A stretch of DNA of 9,658 bases from Candidatus Zixiibacteriota bacterium. Lineage in GTDB: Bacteria; Zixibacteria; MSB-5A5; GN15; FEB-12. How positions within the stretch are numbered: the first letter of the stretch is position 1; each line of letters opens with the position of its first letter. The translations under genes were made by a program, and so were the position numbers. The notes under the pieces were generated by a model. The model saw nothing but the letters and a program-made list of their open reading frames with translations, made no database searches and was not told the DNA's origin. Location: the NCBI GenBank assembly GCA_023132995.1, contig JAGLXI010000292.1:1-9658 (forward strand), read 5' to 3'. This document shows positions 1-5,700 of this stretch, in pieces.

Positions 1-1771
1 TCCCAAGTGCGGCAAGATGCGGGCGATTGGATCCATCGAACAGCTTCGCAACGAAGCCAAGGAGCTTCCAGAGGAAGTCGACCTGCACAAGCCGATGATG
101 GACAAAATCAAGCTCGCTTGCGACTGCGGCGGAAGCATGACGCGTATTCCCGAGGTGCTTGATTGCTGGTTTGACTCCGGCTCCATGCCCTACGCACAGT
201 GGCACTACCCGTTTGAGAACGAGGCCGAGTTCAAGATAAAATATCCCGCCCAGTTCATCAGCGAGGCGGTCGACCAGACGCGCGGCTGGTTCTATTCGCT
301 TTTGGCTATCTCAACACTGCTGTTTGACAAGCCCCCGTTTGAGAATGTCATCGTCCTGGAGTTCATTCTCGACATAGAGGGCAAGAAAATGTCCAAACAC
401 AAAGGGAACGTGACCGATCCCTTTGTGACCGTCGACCGTTTCGGGGCCGACCCGACCCGATGGTACCTGGTGTCAAATTCCAGCCTCTGGTTGCCCACGC
501 GCTTTGACGCGGATGGCCTGGCGGAAGTCGTGCGTAAGTATTTCGACACCCTGCGCAACACCTATTCCTTCTTTGCCATCTACGCTAACATCGACCAGGT
601 CGCCGACCGGGCTTCCGCAGAGAGCGTCTCGGTAGAGGCCTATCTCGAAGCCAAAGCCGGCGAGCCCGACCGCTTCGACCGCTGGATCGTCTCCCGCTAC
701 AATACCCTCGTGAAGGAAGTAACCGGCTATTTTGACAGCTACGAAATAACCCGTCCCGTCCGGGAGATTCAGCATTTTGTGATTGAGGAGCTATCCAACT
801 GGTACGTCCGCAGCAATCGCCGCCGCTTCTGGGCCAAGGGGGACGACCCGTCCAAGATGCGCGCCTATCTCACTCTCTATCGCCTGCTGCTGGGCCTTGC
901 CAAACTGACCGCCCCGGTGACGCCGTTTATGTCCGAACTTCTGTTTGCCGAACTCACCGGCGGGCGGGCGGAGTTGTCGGTGCACATGGCGGCATACCCC
1001 GAAGCTGACGAGGCGCTGATTGACGGGCAACTCGAAGATGCCATGGCGACCGTGGCAAAGCTCGTCTCCCTGGGGCGGGCTGCTCGTTCCCACAAGAATC
1101 TCAAGGTGCGGCAGCCTCTCTCGGCGTTGCTGATCGGCCTGCCGACGGCCCGCTTCGAGAAGCTGTCCGAACTGCTGGACATTGTCAGGGACGAGCTGAA
1201 TGTCAAGCAGGTCAGCCTTCTCGATGATCTCGACAAGTACGTGACCTACTCGGCCAAGCTGAACTTCAAGACAGCCGGTCCGAAATTAGGCGCCCGCGTG
1301 AAAGATGCCGCCGCCTTTGTAAACGGTCTCACACCAGAGCAGGTAAAGGAGTTTGCTCGGAGCCACCGGATGACGTTTGCGATTGACAATAGAGAAGTCC
1401 TCCTCACCGATGAGGAAGTCGAGGTGAGCAGGCAGGAAAAAAACCGCTTCGCGGTGGAAAGCGACGGCGCTCTGTCCGTAGTTCTCACCACCGATCTGAC
1501 TGGGGAACTCATCGACGAGGGCTTCGCCCGCGAATTGGTAAGCAAGATCCAGAACATGAGAAAGGCCACCGGGCTTGAGGTCACCGACCATATCCAGATC
1601 ACCCTGCGGGCCTCCGAGCGCGTAGAGCAGGCTGCGCGCGCCTATGACGAGTTCATCCGCCGTGAGACCTTGGCCGAGAAGCTCCTGTTTGTCGACAAAC
1701 CCGAAACCGGGAACGCCAAAGAGTGGGATATTAACGGCGAGCGTACCACCATTTCGGTCGCTAAAGTATAA
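1..1771 (+). CDS. ileS: Isoleucyl-tRNA synthetase, C-terminal part (5' end outside window)
   Basis: Cytoplasmic enzyme that charges tRNA-Ile with isoleucine. The reading frame is open from the left edge (the first whole codon is at base 2), so the HIGH half of the catalytic domain lies outside. Visible in order: a CxC/CPKCG-like Cys pair region running into the class I core motif DCWFDSGSMPYAQ, then DQTRGWFYSLL, the KMSKS-loop variant KMSKH (bases 386-400) followed by KGN, the GADPTRWYL segment, and the helical anticodon-binding domain with NWYVRSNRRRFW. The end is FARELVSKIQNMRK and a short tail, with no obvious C-terminal Cys4 zinc finger. This pattern is more like the type 2 (eukaryote-like) IleRS than E. 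coli type 1; that assignment is inference. The zinc-finger gene follows after 16 bp, so co-transcription is likely. About 589 codons are present of a family usually near 1,000-1,050 residues. Confidence 0.97.
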   Translation, partial: PKCGKMRAIGSIEQLRNEAKELPEEVDLHKPMMDKIKLACDCGGSMTRIPEVLDCWFDSGSMPYAQWHYPFENEAEFKIKYPAQFISEAVDQTRGWFYSLLAISTLLFDKPPFENVIVLEFILDIEGKKMSKHKGNVTDPFVTVDRFGADPTRWYLVSNSSLWLPTRFDADGLAEVVRKYFDTLRNTYSFFAIYANIDQVADRASAESVSVEAYLEAKAGEPDRFDRWIVSRYNTLVKEVTGYFDSYEITRPVREIQHFVIEELSNWYVRSNRRRFWAKGDDPSKMRAYLTLYRLLLGLAKLTAPVTPFMSELLFAELTGGRAELSVHMAAYPEADEALIDGQLEDAMATVAKLVSLGRAARSHKNLKVRQPLSALLIGLPTARFEKLSELLDIVRDELNVKQVSLLDDLDKYVTYSAKLNFKTAGPKLGARVKDAAAFVNGLTPEQVKEFARSHRMTFAIDNREVLLTDEEVEVSRQEKNRFAVESDGALSVVLTTDLTGELIDEGFARELVSKIQNMRKATGLEVTDHIQITLRASERVEQAARAYDEFIRRETLAEKLLFVDKPETGNAKEWDINGERTTISVAKV

Positions 1772-1787
1772 CCGCACGGAGTTGCTG

Positions 1788-2174
1788 ATGCGTAAGAGGG
1801 AGTTGATAAAATACGAGAAGCTGCTGATGGCCAGGAAGAAGGCCCTCCTCCAGGAGATGGGGATCATCATGGAATCGCACATCGCCACAACGATCAAGGA
1901 ATCCACCGGCGACCTGTCCTCCTACTCCTATCACATGGCAGACCAGGGAACTGACGCCATGGAACGTGAATTGGCTTTTATGTTCGCTTCCAAGTCCGGT
2001 CGCCTGGTCTACCACATTGACGAAGCACTGCGGCGTATCAAGGACGGCTCCTACGGCAAGTGCCTCAACTGCGGCAAGCAGATAAACAAGGAGAGGCTGG
2101 AGGCCGTCCCGTACGCCCGGCTCTGCATCGCCTGCAAGTCATCGGAAGAGGAAAAAAAGACTGGTCGCAAGTAA
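1788..2174 (+). CDS. DksA/TraR-family C4 zinc-finger protein
   Basis: A 128-residue protein of the DksA/TraR family. Members bind in the RNA polymerase secondary channel and modulate transcription, often with ppGpp. Residues 1-85 are strongly helical and charged, as expected for the coiled coil. A DQGTDA segment (about residues 52-57) sits where DksA carries its acidic tip. The zinc finger is Cys92-x2-Cys95-x17-Cys113-x2-Cys116, inside SYGKCLNCGKQI and LCIACKSS. I start at the ATG at 1788, because CGGAG lies 7 bases upstream and the open frame before it only repeats ileS sequence out of frame. It lies 16 bp after ileS and its end overlaps the proposed lspA start. It is shorter than E. coli DksA (151 aa) and the acidic tip spacing differs (D-x3-D rather than D-x2-D), so I do not call it DksA proper. 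Confidence 0.93.
   Translation: MRKRELIKYEKLLMARKKALLQEMGIIMESHIATTIKESTGDLSSYSYHMADQGTDAMERELAFMFASKSGRLVYHIDEALRRIKDGSYGKCLNCGKQINKERLEAVPYARLCIACKSSEEEKKTGRK
2147..2163 (+). promoter_or_regulatory. Ribosome binding site and CTG start of lspA
   Basis: AGAGGA (2147-2152) is followed by an A-rich spacer and CTG at 2161, in the lspA frame and inside the last codons of the upstream zinc-finger gene. It decides the lspA start because no conventional start codon is available upstream of the conserved DQxSK motif. A local sequencing indel is the main alternative. Confidence 0.5.
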
Positions 2175-2691
2175 GCTCGACAGAAATGTTCTTTGGCCTG
2201 CTCTGATTATTGCGACCGTCGTAGCAGTCGATCAGATTTCCAAGGCGCTGGCCGTCAGCCACCTTACCGATGGCACATCGGTCGAGGTCCTGGGCCGCTT
2301 TCTAATGCTCACCCTCGTTTACAATGAGGGAGGCGCCCTGGGAACCAATTTCGGTTCATCGGTGTATTACCTTGTCTCGTCGCTGCTCGTCCTGGGTTTC
2401 GTACTATACTACCTCTACCTCAATCGACACAACCGGATGATCGCCTGGCCGCTGGCTTTCATTTCCGGAGGCGCGCTCGGCAATATCCTTGATCGCATTC
2501 GCCTGGATCGGGTGATTGACTTCCTTGACGTCGACTTCTTTGATGTCGATATTCTCGGCCTCCACCTTGAGCGCTGGTGGACATTCAACATCGCCGACGC
2601 CGCTATCACCTGCGCCATTATCGTTCTCGTTGGGTCGCTTCTCTTCAGTCCAAAAGCGCCAAAGAGCCCACCAACAGCGGAACAGCCGTAG
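2161..2691 (+). CDS. lspA: Lipoprotein signal peptidase (signal peptidase II)
   Basis: Inner-membrane aspartyl protease that removes the signal peptide of diacylglyceryl-modified prolipoproteins. With the start proposed here it has 176 residues, a normal length for the family. Conserved blocks are visible: VAVDQISKAL (D24), YNEGGALG, SGGALGNILDRI (catalytic Asp111) and the TFNIADAAI block (catalytic Asp146). Four hydrophobic stretches lie at about 11-28, 66-86, 93-110 and 143-163, as expected for four membrane helices. The first in-frame ATG (2305) would delete helix 1 and the DQxSK motif, so it cannot be the true start. No ATG, GTG or TTG exists in frame between the stop at 2083 and 2305. 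CTG at 2161, with AGAGGA ending nine bases upstream, is the best candidate. This start overlaps the end of the zinc-finger gene by 14 bp, suggesting translational coupling. Product identity is secure; the start codon is inference. Confidence 0.95.
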   Translation: MVASKLDRNVLWPALIIATVVAVDQISKALAVSHLTDGTSVEVLGRFLMLTLVYNEGGALGTNFGSSVYYLVSSLLVLGFVLYYLYLNRHNRMIAWPLAFISGGALGNILDRIRLDRVIDFLDVDFFDVDILGLHLERWWTFNIADAAITCAIIVLVGSLLFSPKAPKSPPTAEQP

Positions 2692-2768
2692 CGCCCCCCC
2701 CTTGCAGGTAGTGGGTCAGTTTAAGGGTTTGCTCAGGATTTGTGCGATGTTCAACAGAATAAACCGGA

Positions 2769-4001
2769 CTATGGAGTCCAAATAGGCATAAGATCAATCA
2801 TATCCTCGGTCAGGAGTTCGTCCATAAAACCTCGAATAATAACATACTGACGTAAGATAGGATTATTGAATCTATATTGATGTCTATATTTATCGCCTAT
2901 TTTGGAAAGCACGTTAGCTCTTCCTTCTGTGCAGAAATTAGCGAGATGCTGCGCGTATTGACCAATTTCAAAAGGCTTTCCCTTGATTCTACTCAATGGT
3001 GTGCGAATTTCTGCCAAGCTAAAATAACCAAGATCATCACCTTTAACTAAGGCACACGCCAACAAGACTTCTTTATAAAGGTGACCCTTGTGTGAACTTG
3101 ATGTGGCTTTTTGATAATCACTGGTTACTGTTTGTTGTGCATCTTTTACGGCCTGCTCTATAGCTTTATTTACATTTGGTAATGTTACTCTGATTTGTTC
3201 TGAGCGCAAACACACTCTTACAGCTTCGCGCCCTAATAGATGGGTATAGTGGGGTAGACCTTGTGACAAAATTACGATACGTTCTCGTGCGTCATCATCT
3301 ATTTCCATAGACAACTCTTTCAGCCCTTTGTCTAATATCCCATTCAACTCATCAACTGTCATACGAGGAATCCTTACCTGAATCAGAGAACGTACAATAG
3401 ACTCATGGCTCTTAATCAAATCATCTACCGCATCACCGACTCCAACTAAAACCAATGTGCCATCAATTCCGTAGTCAGATAATGCTTTCATGGTATCAGC
3501 AAAGTTGCGATCTGTATCGTTGTTTTGTATGCGATCGAATTCATCAAAAATGAAAACCATGGATTTCTTTGTTCTCTTGAAAGCCTTGATAATATCATTC
3601 GGTACTATGACTTTCCCTAATCCAGACGATAAATCCATTACTATCTGTTTAGTTTCTGGTTCAAACCCTACGGTCGGATATTCTGATATATGCACAATTT
3701 CTCTTAGGGCTTTCCTCCAAGCATTGCTAAAATTGTCTGAAGTATCACAATTGATTTTTGTTACAAGAACATCTTCCCGTCCTATATTTTTTAAAACTTC
3801 ATGTAGGATGTTGGCAAGAGATGTTTTACCAACACCCCTCTCTCCATAGGTAATTGCATGCTGTCCTTTTCCTGTAATGGCATCAATTAGCCTCGTCAAT
3901 TCATCAAGGCGTCCAGAAAAGAGAGAGTATTTGTCTATTGGTGCTGCTGGACTAAAGGCTATTCCGGCCTTAAGTTGCAGACTTTTGAAATCTGTCGGCA
4001 T
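2769..4001 (-). CDS. AAA+ ATPase with C-terminal winged helix, Orc1/Cdc6-like
   Basis: A 410-residue soluble P-loop ATPase. The N-terminus carries FSPAAPIDKYSLFSGR, then Walker A GERGVGKT (53-60), Walker B MVFIFDEFD (148-156, with Asp153 and Glu154), a sensor-1-like strand LVLVGVG (183-189), a candidate arginine finger in ESIVRSL (Arg204), and a sensor-2/lid segment GLPHYTHLLGRE (249-259). Residues about 303-390 look like a winged-helix domain, as in Orc1/Cdc6-type ATPases. This resembles a widespread bacterial family annotated only as 'ATP-binding protein' whose role is not established; DNA-linked switching is inference. The start ATG at 4001 has AGGAGAG 8 bases upstream, and a good promoter lies upstream. 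The gene is clearly richer in A and T than its neighbours on both sides and lies between the lspA operon and repair/transposase genes, which suggests horizontal acquisition. No partner gene (nuclease, protease, toxin) adjoins it. Confidence 0.85.
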   Translation of the reverse strand: MPTDFKSLQLKAGIAFSPAAPIDKYSLFSGRLDELTRLIDAITGKGQHAITYGERGVGKTSLANILHEVLKNIGREDVLVTKINCDTSDNFSNAWRKALREIVHISEYPTVGFEPETKQIVMDLSSGLGKVIVPNDIIKAFKRTKKSMVFIFDEFDRIQNNDTDRNFADTMKALSDYGIDGTLVLVGVGDAVDDLIKSHESIVRSLIQVRIPRMTVDELNGILDKGLKELSMEIDDDARERIVILSQGLPHYTHLLGREAVRVCLRSEQIRVTLPNVNKAIEQAVKDAQQTVTSDYQKATSSSHKGHLYKEVLLACALVKGDDLGYFSLAEIRTPLSRIKGKPFEIGQYAQHLANFCTEGRANVLSKIGDKYRHQYRFNNPILRQYVIIRGFMDELLTEDMIDLMPIWTP

Positions 4002-4053
4002 ATTAACAGCTCTCCTGATTCTTGAACTGCATGTAATCCGCTATTGTGATCCC

Positions 4054-4082
4054 ATACTATGATGCTCCAACCCCAAAGTCAA
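4054..4082 (-). promoter_or_regulatory. Sigma70-type promoter of the AAA+ ATPase gene
   Basis: Read on the minus strand: TTGACT (4082-4077), a 17-bp spacer, then TAGTAT (4059-4054). The -35 box matches 5 of 6 consensus bases and the -10 box 4 of 6. The predicted transcription start near 4047 gives a leader of about 45 bases containing the AGGAGAG ribosome binding site. The gene therefore seems to be transcribed on its own. Confidence 0.6.
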
Positions 4083-4135
4083 CACACAAGTTCGGCTAAT
4101 TTCAAAAAAACCGCCCAGTACCCCGCCTTTCAAAG

Positions 4136-4447
4136 TCAGCGCGGGTGCCAGAGAAAACGGCTCAGGTCAATTCTGTCATTTGTGTCAAACGTTATCCCCT
4201 CGCAGATTAATAGTTCCTTCTGCATTTCATAGCCGTGGCCTGGGCGCAGGGATATGCGCCCTTCCCGGTTGACAACCCGGTGCCAAGGAAGTCTCTCCTT
4301 GCGCGATGAGGAGTGCAGCACCCGAATCACCTGACGGGCGGCGCGGGGATTGCCCGCCAGGGCCGCCACCAGACCGTAGGTAGCCACTCGCCCGGCAGGT
4401 ATCGACCTGACGACCTCAACTGCGCGCTCGTGGAAACTCCCGGCCAT
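4136..4447 (-). CDS. atl: Alkyltransferase-like (ATL) DNA lesion-binding protein, MGMT family
   Basis: A 103-residue protein equivalent to the C-terminal DNA-binding domain of O6-alkylguanine-DNA methyltransferase. Diagnostic segments are IPAGRVATYG (residues 16-25, helix-turn-helix and nucleotide-flipping Tyr24), NPRAARQV (33-40) and PWHRVV (54-59). The acceptor Cys of the PCHRV motif is replaced by Trp55, so the protein cannot transfer alkyl groups to itself. The known ATLs of this class (E. coli YbaZ, S. pombe Atl1) bind O6-alkylguanine and route it to nucleotide excision repair; that role is assumed here by homology. I start at ATG 4447, with AGAGGG seven bases upstream. The frame is open back to 4615, but those 56 residues have no family counterpart. 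Length fits Atl1 (108 aa). It is followed 130 bp downstream by the promoter of the ATPase gene, so the two are likely separate units. Confidence 0.93.
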   Translation of the reverse strand: MAGSFHERAVEVVRSIPAGRVATYGLVAALAGNPRAARQVIRVLHSSSRKERLPWHRVVNREGRISLRPGHGYEMQKELLICEGITFDTNDRIDLSRFLWHPR

Positions 4448-4470
4448 GCTGAGACCCTCTATGCGTCTAT

Positions 4471-4499
4471 ATTGTAATCTACCTGTCTGGACGTAGATT
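4471..4499 (-). promoter_or_regulatory. Putative promoter/operator of the ATL gene with a 7-bp inverted repeat
   Basis: AATCTAC (4476-4482) and GTAGATT (4493-4499) form a perfect inverted repeat with a 10-bp spacer. On the minus strand a TACAAT -10-like box (4476-4471) abuts the repeat, so the repeat covers the spacer and -35 position. The would-be -35 sequence (AATCTA) is poor, which is compatible with an activator-dependent or repressed promoter. The leader to the ATL start would be about 17 bases and include its AGAGGG ribosome binding site. This is a prediction only. Confidence 0.35.
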
Positions 4500-4600
4500 G
4501 CCAGCCCAGGTTTCAAAAAGAGCAGTCTCGGCGCATCTGCGGTGTGCTTTTCAGTCTGATTGTTTTTTGTTTTCCTGACCTCGATTCCATCTTCGGGGGT

Positions 4601-4996
4601 CGTTTTGACCGCCATATCCTGCAGCTATTTACCTTGGGTTTTTCAACTCGCCGGGTGGAGCGTTTCTTCACCGAGTTCTTTGGCCGATATGGCCTTGGTG
4701 CCCAGACCGTCTCGGATCTCCTGAAACGGGTCTCGGGTGAGCTTCACGAGTATCGAACAGCCTCTCTGAGCGATGATGTTCGTTATCTGTATCTGGATGG
4801 TTTGTATCTGACTATACGGGCCGCTTCCAAGCGCAAGTATGTGGTGTTGTTTGCGATAGCCGAAGACACCAATGGTTCTCAGAGCATTGTAGGTTTCCAG
4901 GTTGTGACCTCGGAGAAGAACGTTCACTGGCAGACCTTTCTGGACAGTCTCTATCGGCGCGGCCTGAAAGGCAAGCAGCTACAACTGGTGGTCACC
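4601..4996 (+). pseudogene. IS256/Mutator-family transposase fragment
   Basis: The translation from about FDRHILQLFTLG onward follows the Transposase_mut pattern: GFSTRRVERFFTEFFG (recognition helix region), LGAQTVSDLLKRV, YLYLDGLYL with the first catalytic Asp at bases 4796-4798, then YVVLFAIAEDTNGSQSIVGF and WQTFLDSLYRRGLKG ending at LQLVVT. In complete members the VVT is followed at once by a second catalytic Asp-Gly. Here it becomes ARLLSLQSN and homology stops. The N-terminal roughly 100 residues and the entire C-terminal half, including the second Asp and the final Glu of the DDE triad, are missing. About 132 of the usual 390-420 residues remain, so it cannot be active. The open frame continues to 5107 without recognisable sequence. 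No terminal inverted repeats or target duplication could be identified by eye. Confidence 0.85.
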
Positions 4997-5000
4997 GCCC

Positions 5001-5019
5001 GATTGCTCAGCTTGCAATC
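5001..5019. repeat. Small inverted repeat at the break of transposase homology
   Basis: GATTGC (5001-5006) and GCAATC (5014-5019) are perfect inverted copies around a 7-bp loop. They start five bases after the last codon that aligns with IS256 transposases. They may mark a deletion or rearrangement junction. At six bases the repeat could be chance. Confidence 0.3.
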
Positions 5020-5206
5020 AAACTTTGACCGTAATACTTGTCTGATCTTTCGCATGGATAATCGCTTCCCCGGCGTCCCCTTAGTAGACTTCGTTTTCAA
5101 CTTCTGATCTTCCTGATGGACGACGACTGCTTCAATTCACGCTTCTGCTTGACGCGCGGCGTATATCGTGGCAAATTGCTGAGAGCAAACCACGCGGCAG
5201 GACTTT
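5020..5206. other. Non-coding gap between transposase remnant and archease
   Basis: About 190 bases in which I see no gene. The transposase frame remains open to the stop at 5105 but encodes nothing recognisable. A GATAAT box at 5057-5062 has no acceptable -35 partner, so I cannot place the promoter of the archease–rtcB operon with confidence, although it should lie here. Confidence 0.4.
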
Positions 5207-5629
5207 GTGAAACGCTACGAACTCATAGAGCACATGGCCGACATTGCCATCAAGGCGTACGGCGACAATCTCCCGGAGGCGTTTGCCGCCGCGGCCGACG
5301 GCCTGTTCGAGATCATGACAGGCGGGACCGACATTGAAGCAAAGCGGAACGTTCGCCTTGAGGCGAAGTCAATCGACCGAGAGGGACTGCTGGTCGGTTT
5401 TCTCTCGGACCTGCTGCTGCAATTTGAAGTGGAACAATTGGTGTTGAAGGATTTTGAGGTCACTTTCGAGCGGGAAAACTCCCTGACGGCGACGGCGCAC
5501 GGAGAGAGGTTCGACGAGAAAAGACACGCTCACGGCTACCATGTCAAGGGCGTCTCTTATCACATGATGGAGATTGTTGACGGCAAAGGTACCGCGCCAA
5601 GTCATGTGCAAGTGCTCTTTGATATCTAA
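5207..5629 (+). CDS. Archease, activator of the RtcB RNA ligase
   Basis: A 140-residue archease. In characterised systems archease speeds the guanylation of RtcB and enables multiple turnover in tRNA splicing and RNA repair. Family features seen are the N-terminal YELIEHMADIAIKAYG (His9, Asp12 in the metal-site motif), the LLVGFLSDLLLQFEVEQ helix, the HGYHVKGVSYHMMEI block, and the C-terminal VLFDI with the conserved penultimate Asp. The start is GTG at 5207 with AGGA four bases upstream. The next in-frame ATG (the Met of HMADI) would remove conserved residues. The length is normal for the family. It lies 61-67 bp upstream of rtcB on the same strand, the usual partner, which supports an operon and the functional assignment. 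Confidence 0.95.
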   Translation: MKRYELIEHMADIAIKAYGDNLPEAFAAAADGLFEIMTGGTDIEAKRNVRLEAKSIDREGLLVGFLSDLLLQFEVEQLVLKDFEVTFERENSLTATAHGERFDEKRHAHGYHVKGVSYHMMEIVDGKGTAPSHVQVLFDI

Positions 5630-5649
5630 CGCGGTTGCGTGAGCTTGCT

Positions 5650-5700
5650 ATGAAGACGTATGTCAAACGACCTATAAACAAGGTGGGTATGTGGCTATGA
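5650..5700 (+). CDS. Possible 16-residue leader ORF overlapping the rtcB start
   Basis: ATG at 5650 opens a 16-codon frame (MKTYVKRPINKVGMWL) whose TGA (5698-5700) overlaps the ATG of rtcB (5697-5699) as ATGA. This arrangement could couple rtcB translation to the short frame. There is no clear ribosome binding site before 5650 and no homology is recognisable, so it may be chance. Confidence 0.2.
   Translation: MKTYVKRPINKVGMWL

Noticed and set aside
2152..2174. Programmed frameshift at the A7 run joining the zinc-finger protein to LspA
   Set aside because: A +1 shift would be needed to enter the lspA frame, whereas A-runs promote -1 slippage in bacteria; a separate CTG start is simpler.
2694..2701. 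Run of eight C as a phase-variation tract
   Set aside because: It lies just after the lspA stop in non-coding DNA and not in a recognisable promoter.
4090..4135. Terminator downstream of the ATL gene (T7 run on the minus strand)
   Set aside because: The run of T is present but I could not find a stable stem directly before it.
4448..4615. N-terminal extension of 56 residues on the ATL protein (start at 4615)
   Set aside because: It has no family counterpart, crosses the predicted promoter and overlaps the transposase fragment; the ATG at 4447 has a good ribosome binding site.
5057..5062. GATAAT as the -10 box of the archease–rtcB operon
   Set aside because: No acceptable -35 hexamer at 16-18 bp, and the leader would be about 140 bases.
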